DNA of 64,000 nucleotides, from contig NC_031502.1 in NCBI RefSeq assembly GCF_000237925.1, positions 16,046,434-16,110,433 on the forward strand, given 5' to 3'. The notes under the pieces are model-generated. The model did not search any database, was not told where the DNA came from, and saw only the letters and a program-made list of their open reading frames with translations. The position numbers were made by a program, and so were the translations under genes. Positions 41,430 through 54,640 of this stretch are shown one piece after another. The DNA is from Schistosoma mansoni. Lineage: Eukaryota > Platyhelminthes > Trematoda > Strigeidida > Schistosomatidae. Each line of letters opens with the position of its first letter. Position 1 is the first letter of the stretch.

Positions 41430-43140
41430 TTTTCAAAAAAACTGCAAACCTTAACTGCAATAATTCAAGTTAAGCAGTCAAAACCCGTTGAAATCAAAGC
41501 TGAACAGAAAAGAATAACTTCGGGAGAGATACTGTTATACTCTAGTCACAAAGAAGAAAATGACTCGCACACAAAAGAACTTGCACTGATGGTCTGCGAA
41601 GAAGCGCGAAAATCGCTTATAGGACGGGAATCTCATAGATTATCAAAGCATCCTGCAAAACGAAGAAGAGGTTACAACGAATGTTATCCAGTGTTATGCG
41701 CTCACCAAAGATGACAACCAAAATAACAAAGATGGGGCAGCAGTTCATCCTAGAGAAGTGCCCAGGATAGCATCTGATCATCCTGATGGGAGACTCAAAC
41801 GCCAAAGTCGGAATGGACAACACCGGGTATGAAGATATCGTGGAATAACATGGACTGTGAGAAAGGAACGAGAATGGTGAGGGATATGTAAATCTATGTG
41901 CTTTCAACAACATGATTATAAGTGGCACCATTTACCCCTACACATGCATACACAAGGCAACATAGGTTTCACTAGACCACATTACAGAGAATCAGGTCGA
42001 AAATATTTGGATCAATAAAAACTCGGAAAATCCATGGAAGATGTGAGAACCAGGAAAAGAACCGACATAGCTTTAGATCACCTGATTGTGACTGCCGAGG
42101 TAAAACTGAAGCTAAAGAAGCACTGGACAACTGGGGAAACAGCATTACAATGGTTCAATACAACCTTCCTTCGACATACTGACAAACTACTCAACGAATT
42201 CAAGATAGCTTTCAACAGTAGGTTCCAAGCCTTACATAATCTACTGAGAGAAGATGAAACCACTATGGAGAACAACTGGAAACGGATCAAAGAAGCACTA
42301 ACTTCAAAGTGTCAGGAGGTTCTGGGCTGCAACAAGCTGTTCACTCTCACCTTTCATCCTTCTTCTGGAAGTTAACTGGATTACTAAGATCTCTACATTT
42401 CAGGGGAATCACGAAATACAGCGGACATCTTGGATGCAGTTGAACGATTTTGACTTTACAGACAAGCTAGCTCTTCTATCCTACATACAGCAACAAATGC
42501 AGGTGAAGACAGCCAATAGAGCTGCATCAGGCCTCAATATACACAAGGGAAAAATAAGACCCTGAAATTCAACACAGCACCAACCATACCACACTTGATG
42601 CGGAATTTCCGGAAGAGGTGGAAATGTCTACGTATCTAGGTAGTGATCTTGGTAACAAGGATGGTCTGATGCAGATGTGAAGGCACGAGCTGGCAAGACA
42701 AAGGGAACACTCCTAGAAGTAAAAATCTGGGACTCAAAACAACTGTCCACTAATACCAAAGTCAGAATTTTCAATACTGTCGTTAAAAGTTTTATTGAAA
42801 GGCGGAGGACTACCACCACCTCCATAAAAAATACATATATTCATAGACAGGTGTGTGCGAAAACTACTCATGACCCATTGGACGGATACTATCTGCAACG
42901 AATTGCCATGCCAGAGAACAAACCAGCTGAAAGTTGAGAGGAAAATTAAGATAAAACACTGAAAATATATATGACAAAATATGCGGAAAGTGTCAAACTG
43001 GATTACTACAAGACAAGAGCTAACTTGGGATTTCCAAGAAAAGAGGAAAATTGCCAGATCAAAGGACAAATATCTCTGACAGTTGAAGAGTGACATCAAG
43101 ATCTCAAAAGGATACTGGGGATAGTGGGAATGGTGAGCCT
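41430..43140 (+). mobile_element. RTE-type element (SR2-like), internally deleted copy 2
   Basis: Duplicate of 27540-29250 within the second block. One visible difference is at 42280: the triplet after GAACAAC is TGG here, extending the linker frame to 113 codons, where copy 1 has TAG at 28390. Confidence 0.8.
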
Positions 43141-43842
43141 TTCACGGCGGTGACTAACTCTGGTTCTGCTGACTGAAGAAACCTGACTTATTGTTTCGCT
43201 CATGATTCGGATCATGAACCGTAAAATGGAGCGTTAAGTCGCCTTTTCAGAAACACAAAGCTTTTCAACATTCGATATAAAATAATTGAAAATATAATGC
43301 TGAAGCGAAGTAAGGAAGAGAATGAATACTTGGACCACAATGTTGTGACATTTATCCAGATGCTTGCTGTCAAATCCTAACCAATCAGCCGAAGTTGTTA
43401 CAAATCTAGGAGAAATTTATTTGGGGGTTTCTGTTTGTTAACTTATGCTCTTGGAGTAGTAACCGGTCTAAGTAAGTATATAGGTATGTTATATGTACAC
43501 GGTTGATGAAATTAGAGACCAGTAAGATTATTAATTACGCTACACACTGAAACGATCTTAAACCAGTCTGTACAGACAAGTGATTGCAGTTTATTCTATA
43601 ATCAAATGAAATAACTTGGTGTCCGAACTCTTGATTTGGCATTAGAACCATGTGTTACTACTTGAAACGGTTTCAGTTTAGGTTGAGTTTCGTTGTTCTG
43701 CTTAACTCGCTTCTCATGTGAGAGTACTTATATACCTAGCTACAAGATGAGTGCAATATGTCACTATTTTGAGAACGAAAGGACAGTACTAAAGATGCCA
43801 CAAGTATTTGGAGTTTGCCAATGCTTTCACACGTAGCACATT

Positions 43843-44082
43843 TTTAATCGAAGTGTATCAACCCGGTCAAATCAGAAGTGAGAAATGAAGTGGTTCGATG
43901 ATATAATTAGAAGGCTAGCGATATATCGGGAAGCGTTTTGTCTGAGATGGCTAACGGTTGTAAGGAAAGAGTAGCACGACTGAGTGCCTTCAGCTGAAGT
44001 GTATATATCAAAACTAATGAGGTCAGAATCAAATGTCGAAGACTTATAGGACTATTTATTTTGAGTATTTATTTGCCGCTAC
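43843..44082 (+). repeat. Unclassified interspersed repeat X, copy 3
   Basis: Block-2 counterpart of 29956-30195. Confidence 0.65.
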
Positions 44083-45382
44083 AATACTTAAGGCCCCGAT
44101 AATTTACATGCTTTGATCAGCTAGATATAGCCCGATAAGTAAGAAAATGTATGGATTTAAATTAGTATATATTTGGGAAAGTGGATTCAAACAGTCAGGC
44201 CTTTTCCATACATGAAAAGAGGTCAAGGACGACGGACAAAATAGTGGATGGCCTACATTACATGTCTTATGATAATTGGCTAGGACTCCCTACATTATGT
44301 ACACTGTTATTGATTTAATATATCCTAAATAATAATTTCGTTCCTTATTCTCCCTATCTTTTTCCTACTTAGGGCCGATTGTTTGAGAAGGGTCTCAAAA
44401 ATTTTGAGAACATATACGAAACGATTTGCGTCTTGCGTTCCATTTCCCACTGAGGATCCTGGATTGTCGGAATTCTCTACTAGAATACGTACTATCAGTA
44501 CCTATGGTTGATAATAAAAAATGAGATCGGATCATTAAAATATTTTAAAAACGACAAGCATTAACATTGGCTGCCTGACCTTGTATTTTCACAATTGAAT
44601 ACATGTGCAACACTAAGCGATTCAAACTTCATGGTAATGATATGGATATGGTAGCGATATGAATTAGCGTATCGCGACAGTAAGGACTTATTTTATCTTG
44701 AATGATGTAGTCAGTCGATTTAAGACTGTCGCTAGTGGAATATCTCTGAGTGGTGTTAAGGTGATCTTGAGGCCACTTACGTACTAACTAGGATCAAAAG
44801 CGGGTTATTAACTACTTTGGTAAATAAATATTAGCATTTAGAGTTAAAAGTTAGGGTTCGTGGGTTTGAGTTAGGGCTTTCATCACGCAAGCTTCAACCC
44901 TTATTCCTAAACCCTACATATCAACCCCATTTCATTGCCACTATTTCCACTCAAATCACTGAATCGCTTCTGTAGTTCGGTTTTGTCGCGACCGCTAACT
45001 CTAAATACTACTATATGTCCATGTTTGGTTAGAAATCTGTGGCGATATTCATCCATAAAGACATGTAGATAGGAAAGTTAGCTAAACATGTGAAAAAGCT
45101 GTGCTTAAACAATGTTTTCATGGTTTAAAACAGTTAGTCTTCAACTGGGATATCTATCAAAGCATCATCTCGTGAGGTATTTTTTAAGAACTGGATACTA
45201 TGTGAGCAAGTTAGTGTGATCTCTCAAGTATATAGGGTAGTGTAGAGACATGCATGAAATAGCAGTTAGTAGTAGTGACAAGCTAACTAAAGACAAGCTG
45301 CAAGTTGCAGGACTATTACTATTATTACTATTATTATCATTACCATTATTAATTCACTGTCTTTTTCGAATGCATTTTCGTT

Positions 45383-48300
45383 ATGAAGCGGAGAAGTGTG
45401 GTTTATTTGTGTTACTTGTTTGTGGTGCAATGTATATATCTGGTTCTGAATTTCCGTGTTCTCTTTTAGTTTGAATTTAAGTTCTATGCGAACAGTGATG
45501 ACAAAGAATTGAAGCGACATGACACTGTGACGTACTCTAGCTTAGTTCAATCACTCACTTTAAGTGATGGTAAGTGGAATCTGCGTTATCAATATCTTGC
45601 AGGTTACAGAGATGTTTTAAGTTTGGGCACAGATTTTCATGCAATCTCAAATGGTTCAAGTAAGTGTACATAAATTTTTGCACATTATTACGATTCTCTA
45701 CAAATCTGCTTATGTGTGTTACTGTGCACCATGTATTCATAATGGTTTTTATAAAGGTAGTTCTCAAAACCAACTTTAAGCCAGTAAGCAACATTTTGTC
45801 TTTTACAGTATATTTGGTTTGCCTCACACACTTTCCTAGCGTCTGTTTACATGATTGTATTTCATTTAACTACAGGCGAAAAATGGTATGAAATGCAAAA
45901 ATATACTGACAATTTAATGCAAAATAACCTCATTTACGCAAAAGTTCAAACAAATGTGCTATTAGATGGTTTGTATTGTGTTTGACATGTCTTGAACTAA
46001 CGTAAGAAAAATCTTGATGTCAACTAGGCTGACTAAAATTTCTATTTTGACTCTGTAACCGGATTTGTTCTTCGTAGCAGTTTAGTTGCGCTGTGCAGTT
46101 ACGTCCTGATATCAACGGAACATTCGATGCCAGACCGAGTTTCACCAAAGCCTATTAGGATGCAATGTCTTTTCATAGTATTGATGACTAAAAGGTATCA
46201 AACATAGATACCCCTAAATCCTATTGAGCTCCTGTTCAAAATTAAATCCCATCATCTCTTAATAGTTCCCGCCTTATTATTGACCCTTATTTGATCTCCA
46301 GAAATCTTGCTCCAAACGATGTATTGAAGCTCACAGTATTTGAACCATGTGTCAAATCTAACATGGTTGACGTATGCTATCTCCGGAATTTGCATAGGTG
46401 ATCAGTTTAAGTACGTGGGTAGTTTTGCTACCCCTTAAAATGTGATGTGAGTGCTTGAACATATACTTCTTGGACTGGTCATACTGACCAAAATCACAGT
46501 CATTCATCAGCCAGTATAAATGACGAGCTCAGCCCTTCCTTTACATATCTTTGGCTTTGTTATTTATTTCTCATGAGCCTGCCACTATAAGCATATTATT
46601 GAAACCAAAAGCAGAATAGTTGTGCATGGGCTCGATTCAGATTGAGGACTCTACGTACACTGTTAAATTAAGTCAGATAAGAGTTCGAAAGAAGAGATAA
46701 ATCACATTTGTCTCTTTGGAGCTTTGCATACATTTCCACTGAGTAGATCCCGAATAAAACTAAAGATAAGTTATACTGAAACAATTATAGTCTTCTTCAA
46801 AGAGTTAAGTACTTTGATGTAGTGATTATGGCGGAAGATTATAATTATAATCACTTTGGTGTATGTATAATTTATTAATTAAACTTTACTGTTTGTTTAG
46901 AAGATATATTTTAAATATGTTTATGTTCTCCAAGTCGTGTTTTAATGTTGTGACTAGTCAAGTAGTATCCACGAATACTAGGCAGTAGAAGTAATACTCA
47001 AGTTGTTGTATCGTTAATATGCTCGTTAAGGCGACTTTAAGAATTTAACTTCAAGTACATGGATGAAGTATTACAAACTAGACAGGTGTGCTATAACCTG
47101 AGCTTTCGCTGCGCAATTCTAAATATCGATGCAATCTTGAAAACTATAGGTAGGCGCAATTAATAAAATCATAAACGTACTTCTCAACACTATAGGCCCA
47201 ACTATTAGGACTGAAGGAACACTAAGTGTGGCTACGAATATACTTCTTTTATGGGGAAGTCGAGACTTTTATATACAGATTTCTTTCTCAGCGACCAGTG
47301 ATTGCATTTAAATGACTATAAATTAAAAAAAGCTTTATACTTAAGAGATATCAAAGTTGAGTGGATATTTTTCATACTACTGTAAGATAACATACTAAAA
47401 TAATTGTTAACTGAATTTTCAAAGATAAAACTAAATATTAGACCGATTGAGTATCATAGGTAATTAACTAGTGATATATCTGTTGATCGCTTATATATTT
47501 TTTTCCCAGAGAACACAAAGAAACGAAATTGATTTTTCATAATAATTGTAAAAACTGTACACTTCTTTAGAGATATTCTTTACATAATCAATAGCAAACC
47601 AATGGGATGATTTTTACGAGGGTGACTTCTACAGATTAGACCGACTCAAATACCAATCTTACATGCTACTCTAATATTTCATGAGCATCCTACCAACTGT
47701 GGTGAAGCAAAAATATACTTAATAAGTGGAATATTGTATTTTTCTGAGGATGCGTATTCTGAGAGATCAAAATTAATTATATGTGGGTCCTCTGTGCCCA
47801 CCAATCCAGTTTTGGCGCCGGATATTCGCTTTTCGTTCTCTCAATTTCGTAAACAGCGCCCCCGCCACGAGAAGGCAGTAAGTGGGACTTCTCTGAAAGT
47901 AGTTATGTAGTTTTCAAATTGAGCATGATTATGGGCACATATTTAAGTACCTCTGTAATGCTAGACAATGATAGGATTTATTTGCCATTATTATTTTATT
48001 GCAGAACTGTGGTACATCGATGAATCTGTTCTCGATGATTATCTACGCAAACTGCCTAAAAGTAAACTCAATGTATTCGATGCTGTTCACGCACATGAGG
48101 ATGTCAAACCTGGCTTAATTGAAGGTGGTTTTACTCTGTGGGATGGCAGCAAGGATCTCGTCAATTACATATCAAAATATTTTTCGGGAAAGATGTGTGG
48201 AAAAAACGTCTTGGAATTAGGTTGTGGTTGTGGACTACCAGGTATATTCGCTGTCAAGGCTGGTGCCCGCTTAGTCAGGTTCCAGGTAAGCGGGTGGTTT

Positions 48301-49030
48301 TAAATTAGCGTTGCGTTGGCGTAATATTATAGCCTTATCTTGACAAGAAATATTTCGTCGAGTTGCATAACGTCCTCGGGGTACGATTTAGATATTGAAT
48401 AAAAGTATTTTATCATAGTAATTTTTAAGTTTATTTCCGAAAGTGTCTAGATAAATTATGTTTCATTACTTAACATAAAAGCTCACTGGCATCTTAAAGG
48501 TCAAAACAAATGGTGAAGTCCTGTAGAACGTTTGCCTGTGTTGAATATTTTTGTGAAGAGTTCGCCACACTTTACCACATCTTATCACAAGTACTTTTAC
48601 TATTTTCTTTTTTAAGGATTACAATTCCGAAGTTTTAAAATGCTGGACCATCCCTAATGTCATCATTAATTCAGGATCTCAAAACGATGCTGATAGCCAC
48701 AATGAACACACACAGCTCGAATTCTTCAGTGGGGACTGGCTTCATCTTTCGAAACTTTGGCAGTCAAGCGCCAACGTGAAGTTTGATTATATCTTTACTA
48801 GTGAAACAATTTACCGCACAGACCTTTATGAAAGATTACACACCATACTTGAAACGAGTCTATGTCAATCTGGCATCGTTTTGTTAGCTTGTAAAGCTTC
48901 TTACGCACCTGGAGGTAACATCTTTGACTGGTTAACTTATGTCGAGAATCTAGGCGTGTTTCAGACAACCGTCTTTAAATTAACAACTTCTGGGGTAATA
49001 CGATACATAGTGAAAATGATCAGAGCCTAA
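45383..49030 (+). CDS. METTL18: Protein-histidine N-methyltransferase, METTL18-type
   Basis: SAM-dependent methyltransferase; family members methylate a histidine of ribosomal protein uL3. Exons: 45470-45569, 45603-45659, 45876-45968, 48005-48285 and 48617-49030, with consistent phases (1, 1, 1, 0) and stop TAA at 49028-49030. The N terminus FEFKFYANSDD resembles the conserved FxFxF start of METTL18. Exon 4 has EGGFTLWDGSKDL and the SAM-binding motif VLELGCGCGLPGI. Exon 5 starts DYNSEVL and contains FFSGDW and the TSETIYRTD motif. No in-frame Met occurs in the 45470 exon and TAG precedes it, so the start must be spliced in. A candidate is ATG 45383 to 45400 (six codons, phase 0, GTTTAT donor), giving 320 residues. 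The intron 45570-45602 is only 33 nt. The donor after 45968 is GTTTGT. Intron 4 carries a Gypsy fragment. Confidence 0.92.
47770..47895 (+). mobile_element. Ty3/Gypsy 3' end fragment in METTL18 intron 4
   Basis: Resembles 54800-54900, sharing a GATRTTCGCT segment, a run of C near CCCCC(G/T)CC, and the CACGAGAAGGCAGT block that ends the pol-like frame of the Gypsy element. Only about 120 bp are recognisable. Confidence 0.6.
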
Positions 49031-50940
49031 TTTGTTCCGATCATCTTGTTTTGTATATTCTTTGTGTTCCGGCTTGATAAATAAGATAGTAGTTGATTGT
49101 AATTTCTAGCTTCACAAATCGTTTGGGAAGCCTAGTGTCCCGAAATCTAGAATGGCAGTCAGTCAGCTACTGTAATCCTTCCCTAGTGGGTTTCATATCA
49201 AACGAAGATCACGATATAAACACACCATTTGTCATGGTTTCATCTGTTAATAATCTTGCGTTTTCTAAACGTGATATTTCGTGTAAATTAAAAATTTAAA
49301 TCTAGTCTTCACAAATACCTCCAGATCGCAGTTACACTACTAATATTCAAATTAAACTGGCAAACCTAAAAATAAGTACCAACTCTGTTTGTATTACTTT
49401 CATTAGTATAACTTCACTTAAATGATTTTGGAGACAGTTATGTCGGACCTTGTAGTGTTCAGCATGTGACAAATGTAATGAGTTGTGCTTCCAAACAAAA
49501 TTAGCGAATTGTACGTCAAACTTACCTGCTTGTTTTTGAGTCACATTGTGGGCATAAGTTTGTCCGTATAACAGCTAAGTTTCAACTATAGCAATGTTGA
49601 GTAATATCGAATTTGATAAATCACAGCAGCAACCTGGTATGAATAACTTATTAGGCAATAGGCAGAAAATGGTATAACTTTAAGTTATCAACATAGACAT
49701 TTCATTTAATATTCAGATGATTGGTACCAATATTGGAGCGAAGTTTGGAATGCGACGGATTTCACTATGCTCTGATAATCTCTATTTTATTTGTCTTAAG
49801 AAATAAGTCTTGATCCTGTGTAAAATTCCGGAATCCTAGTTTCCTCCAAGTTATTTATCAGATGAAGTGTTTCACATCTGAGCACAATTAGTTGTCTGCT
49901 TGCTTAACACTGATAAATAGTCTGAAATCTGTTGAATGGTTTGTGCAAAAACCGTTATAGCTCCATAAGTTCAAAATTATTTTGAGTAAAAATACAAATT
50001 ATCGTTAACTAAAGTTATCCGTTGATTCAGACTTCCCATTCTAACACCTGAAAACTGTATATATGCTTGTAAATACCTTTCGGTTCGTTTACATTCAGCA
50101 GTCATAATCCACGCAAACTTCTACCATGTAAATCATACAAACCCATGTATATATCTGTTTAAAATATACACAATTTGTTTTGGGAAAACTTATTCTAATT
50201 GATGTTTATTTTGTATTATGATGTGGTTACGTACAAGTAGAAAGTTATTATTACTTACAAGCAGTTTAACTTTTAATCTAGCTAAACATATAGAAAGATA
50301 TTTTTTTAACGCACTTCAATTACTCATGTTCATTAAAGTTGCAAAAATATTGACATAAACTAACTAATTTCCAAACAGTCTGATCTTTTCCCACATATGC
50401 CTTCCGCCTGCAGCATTTTCTATGCATTAAGGTTGTATGTATAATGCCGTCGAGAAAATTAGTATGTAATCAAAAGTCCTGTAGTTTTTACAACCTACAA
50501 ACTGCATATTTACAGACTTATAAATATTTTATTTGGTGGTTTTATGCACGCAGACATATAATATCATGAATCGTATTCGTAACTAACTGGTTAACTTGTG
50601 CATTAACTTCAGGTTTATAACTACATATTTATAACTTGATATGATTAATATCTGCAATTGCAAAACGTCGCGGAAATCGTGAATTATTAAACTGAACTGG
50701 ATTGAAGACATGACTCGAATCCCGATTTCGGCAGTTTTAATAAGATACAGATTATATTTTCAGTAAATCCGGAACGACTGGCTGCGAGCATCCCATCAAA
50801 TGACATTAGAAATATAGTTTTTTTTTAGAATAGTACATTTACTTGTTGTAAATAAATTGTAAACAGATAATCCTTTGTTGTAAAAAGGACGTGGTATACT
50901 GTTTATCACAGCTACGTGTTATGTACCAATCTCTGTCATC
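49031..50940. other. Sequence downstream of METTL18
   Basis: Presumably holds the METTL18 3' untranslated region at its start. Open frames at 49093-49299 and 49347-49544 (minus) have no recognisable domain. No repeat was recognised. Confidence 0.35.
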
Positions 50941-50950
50941 AGTATGAATT

Positions 50951-51253
50951 TTGTCGTGTAGATATAGTTTGGGGTTACTAAAAGAGATTAAGACGGAAAA
51001 AACTGCAATGAACATTTCTTTTGAACAGTTAGAAGCCTACATAGAGAGTCAAGAGAAACAGTCTGAAAAGTCTCAAATAAGAATCATGGAGACCGTGCAG
51101 ATGTGTCTGTCCCAGCAAAATCCCACTTCTGGTGAATTCGAAATTTACAAGGTTCCATCACGCAATGTTAACGCAATGACGCCATTATCCCCATGCTGGT
51201 TGTGGCGGTTAGCACTTCAAAAGATCTTTCATGTTTCGAAATCATTGCTCTAG
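50951..51253 (+). pseudogene. Gypsy gag-like N-terminal fragment
   Basis: A 100-codon frame with a charged, Gln-rich helix (FEQLEAYIESQEKQSEKSQ) typical of the start of schistosome Gypsy gag proteins. It ends in a stop at 51251-51253, well before a nucleocapsid region. Confidence 0.5.
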
Positions 51254-51522
51254 AGGTCATTGATGAGTCAACTGAACGCTTCTAATAATCCCATGCTAAA
51301 TCTACATGGGAGCTTGAACATAAGAGAAAAGGATCTATTCGACTCCCAAAATAAAATGATTTAAAAGCACACCACGCTTTATATAATTTATTTAGTCAGA
51401 TTAACAGACAGATTTGTGCAAATTAAACTGGGTAGTATTTAACGATAATAATTTAGTAACTTACTGTGTGAACACATATATATCGTATCATGCAATTAAG
51501 CATCTGTAACCCTTCTTAAAAT

Positions 51523-51822
51523 GTGGTGAATACATTTCACATACGATTGGGAAAAAATAAATTTCATATGTCATTCGCATTCCAGTCGATGAAGCTATTA
51601 CTAACTATGTCAGCCATAAAGAGTCATTGTAAAACCGTAAAACGCCACCAACAACCGAAAGTATATTTTAGAAGATTCAAACCGCGAACGGTCAAGATAA
51701 CAACAACCCTTAACCGGACCGGTTCATATAACCGTCGAAAATATGTTTCTTCCAAAATTGACGGGTATGATGCCAGTTTACAGCTGGACACGGCTTCTGA
51801 CATCTCGCTTATAAGCAGGTGA
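51523..51822 (+). pseudogene. Gypsy protease region fragment
   Basis: A basic region is followed by LQLDTASDISLIS, the retropepsin active-site strand, with D-T-A-S where D-T/S-G is usual. The frame stops right after it, at 51820-51822. Confidence 0.6.
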
Positions 51823-52097
51823 ACATGAGAGAGTTTTGTAAGACTCCAAATCTATGTAACTCAACAGTCAGTTCATAGTGCTTCTGGTGGAAAGCTAACT
51901 GTTGTTGGCGAAATACATTATAAAGTCTTTGCGAGAAACATAACAGAAGAGAGCATGTTGTCATCACTGAACGCCCACAACTCGATTTATTGGAACTTAT
52001 TTAGATCGAGAAGCTAAAATTAACAGGTCATCCTATAAACCAAATCTGCAATTATATAGAGACAAAGGAAAAGGACCACAAAAACCCAGCTGATGAC

Positions 52098-52325
52098 GGT
52101 TTTATTTATTTATTTAAACACATAAATATTGGTACAAAGGGGCACCAGATATATATGCGCCACACAATCCTCATTTGATTTGTGTAAGGGCTGTGATACT
52201 GCCCGGATGCCCAAACCGAAACAGGTGGTTTTCTTGGGTAGCCACACCCGAAGCCTTTGACCTAAAGATCTGATCCGCAAGACAGTAGCGCATCGTAAGG
52301 AGATGCAATCCCATGGTAGCCGGTG
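52098..52325 (-). mobile_element. RTE family-B 3' end nested in the Gypsy element
   Basis: On the minus strand this ends in (TAAA)n (plus 52102-52120) preceded by GTGTGGCGCATATATATCTGG, the same 3' end as the family-B copy at 35450-36190. It interrupts the Gypsy sequence between protease and RT, so it is younger than the Gypsy insertion. Confidence 0.65.
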
Positions 52326-52369
52326 ACCAACGATCGATTCATATTGAAGAGTGTAACATGTTGTAAGCT

Positions 52370-53070
52370 ATTCCTACGCCTCGGCTTGCGGCAAAGTCAT
52401 CATTTCGATCTAAAAGACCTGTGCCTTATACTGCCCTCCTGGTAGTTGAACAAGAACTCGGACGACTTCAGGAAATAAGTATTATTGGACCAGTGGACTC
52501 ATATTGAACTGCGCCGATAGTGGTAGTCATACAGCGGTAGCGTTCGCTCATGTGCTGATTACTTTAGCGGGCCAAATGAAGTTCTAGAAACCCACCAGTA
52601 TCTCTTACTCTTGCCTAAGCTGAACGCTGGATTTCTAAGGAGCTAATGAGTGTAAAGATCCCAGCATCAAAAAACGCAAGGGTCTAATTCAATCTAACTG
52701 ATTGGCCTTTGGTGTCAAGACGGCAGTCGCCATAGCCTAGCAAGTTGTGGGTACCATGTTACAGGATATCCCAAGAGCGGTAGCTTATTTGGATATCATG
52801 ATCGTGGGAGCAGAAATAATGGACCTACAAAACAAACTTGACCTAATGCTATCACGTAAGCTAGATATGGTTTTCGTCTCCGTACAGAAGTGTGACTTTT
52901 ACATGCAACAGGTACAATATCTCGACTTCATGGTAGATAAAGGGCGAGGACCAAATCCAGAAGATATCGATGCTCTAAAAAGCATGTCACAACCAACTGA
53001 TACTCCTACTCTGCAATCTTTCTTGGGACTGGGTAGCTATTACAGAACTTTTCTTCCTGATCTTCATTGA
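52370..53070 (+). pseudogene. Gypsy reverse transcriptase, disrupted
   Basis: Starts with RPKRPVPYTALLVVEQEL (about 52410) and APIVVV, and continues after frame breaks at 52747-53070 with a palm and connection region (QYLDFMVDKGRGPNPEDI, LQSFLGLGSYYRTFLPDLH). The catalytic motif reads YLDIM, so the second Asp of Y-L-D-D is replaced at 52795-52797. Confidence 0.75.
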
Positions 53071-53320
53071 ATCACCTGCTCGTAAAGAACTCCAAAGCAG
53101 CTTTCGAGAAAATCAAGCAACCCTTAGCCTTCAAACTCTTTCGTACACTTTATGACTCTTACCTATTGTGGATGCTTCAAATTATGGTATTGCGGCAGTT
53201 ATCTCTCATATTTTCCCCGATAGATCTGAAAAAAGTGATTTATGCAGTACGACTATTAACAACGACAGAGCGCAACTGTAGCCAAACTGAGGGACCATAA
53301 ACCATTACTAGCCATATTTG
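53067..53320 (+). pseudogene. Gypsy RNase H region, degraded
   Basis: Directly follows RT. AFEKIKQPLA is the usual tether/RNase H start, and a TTTERN(C)S segment remains. Frameshifted relative to RT. Confidence 0.5.
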
Positions 53321-53559
53321 GGCCAAAGAAAGAAATTCTTACGTACACGACAAACTAACTACAATGATGGGCAACCACACTTCTGGTCTACGATTCCAAG
53401 ATCAAGTACTAGTCTACCACAACTTTCGGACAGTGATGTCTTATCGAGATTAACAGGTTCCCAGACAAAAACTTCAGAATGCAATATCGTGGCAAACGTA
53501 AAAACTGGGAAAGAAGTTCGTCGCCTATTGGTTGATGCAGTTGATGGACTAACGTTTAC

Positions 53560-54640
53560 CTTCAATGATATCAAACAAACTATTGAAAATGGCTGGACAC
53601 TAAAAGAAGTCAAGGAGTATCTCCTCACTAGATGGCCGAACCACCGCTTTCAAAGAGAACGTTTGGAATACTCCCGTCAACGTGACTCACTAATGGTTGT
53701 TGACCCATATATTATGTCCGATGAACGGATTGTCCCAGAATTACTGCGCTAAAAAGTTCTCAAGCAATTTCATAGTGATCACCTTGGAATCAATAAAATA
53801 AAATCGTTGGCTCGAAGTTACGCCTATTGAGCATCAATGGACAGAGATATCAAAGACAAATGCCATAACTGTCCGTCTTGCCTGCAAACCGTTAAAAACC
53901 CTTCGAAAAGTAAACCATAGCAATGGCCTAAGCCTGCTAGTCTACGAGAGAAAATCTATGCAGATTTTCCAGGTCTAGTCCTAGGAAAAATGTTTCTAGT
54001 TATTGTGGGCGTATTTACAAAGTGGCCCGAAATATATATCATCTCGAACTGTACAAGCAAGAGAACGATCAACAAGTTGTCTAGTCTGTTCAGCTATTTC
54101 TTAGTTCCAGATACTTTGATGTCAGTTATTGACTCCCAATTCGCCTGACTTGTTCGAACAATTCTGTGATGTGAAGGGACAACTCACTTATCCTCTCTAC
54201 CCTATTATACTCAGTCTAAAGGACGAACAGCGCTTCGTAGACACCTTCAAAAGAGCACTGCTTAAGGGAAGAGAGAAAATACCGAGTTAAGCAACCAATA
54301 AATTCTTAACATCTAACAGAACTACCCTCAACCTTATTGTGCCAGATGAGAAGCCACAAGCGGAAGTCATATTTGGGAGAAGCATGTGGACGGTTTTCAA
54401 CACTATGCTACCGCCAAATGAGAACGTGGGTGACCACAGAAAAAGTAGTTATAGTCGCAGTCTTGACGTGGGGAGAAGAGTATATATCAAGTCGTACCAG
54501 GGATAATTGTGCCAAAAATGAGTAGAGTTTTGTACAACGTGGTAGGAGCCTTTGGAACATCTATTAGGCATACGAACCAGGTCCATAAAGATAGAAGAAC
54601 GATAAACACTACAGGTGGTAAAACGAATCTGTCACTGAAT
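53560..54640 (+). pseudogene. Gypsy integrase, disrupted
   Basis: Has an H-H-C-C zinc-binding signature (FHSDHLGINKIKSLARSYAY followed by CHNCPSC at about 53765-53885), then a catalytic-core segment FTKWPEIYII and a VIDSQFA-type segment broken by a stop. A C-terminal region follows at about 54340-54640 (PDEKPQAEVIFGRSMWTVFN). Several stops and frame changes. Confidence 0.7.

Larger units (their letters stand above)
39392..45299. repeat. Long duplicated block, copy 2 (5.9 kb with gap)
   Basis: Second copy of 22269-31412. Similarity ends at GACAAGCT (45299 here, 31412 in copy 1), only 84 bp before the tentative METTL18 start codon. It contains the same 84-codon frame (39519-39773), CR1-C ends, deleted RTE and repeat X. 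All of CR1-C between its 3' end and the middle of ORF1 is replaced by the gap. Confidence 0.9.

Noticed and set aside
45250-45474. 74-codon frame with a poly-Leu signal-like stretch just upstream of METTL18
   Set aside because: The Leu run comes from a TTA/ATT microsatellite-like tract, and the start lies in the duplicated block; no conserved sequence follows.
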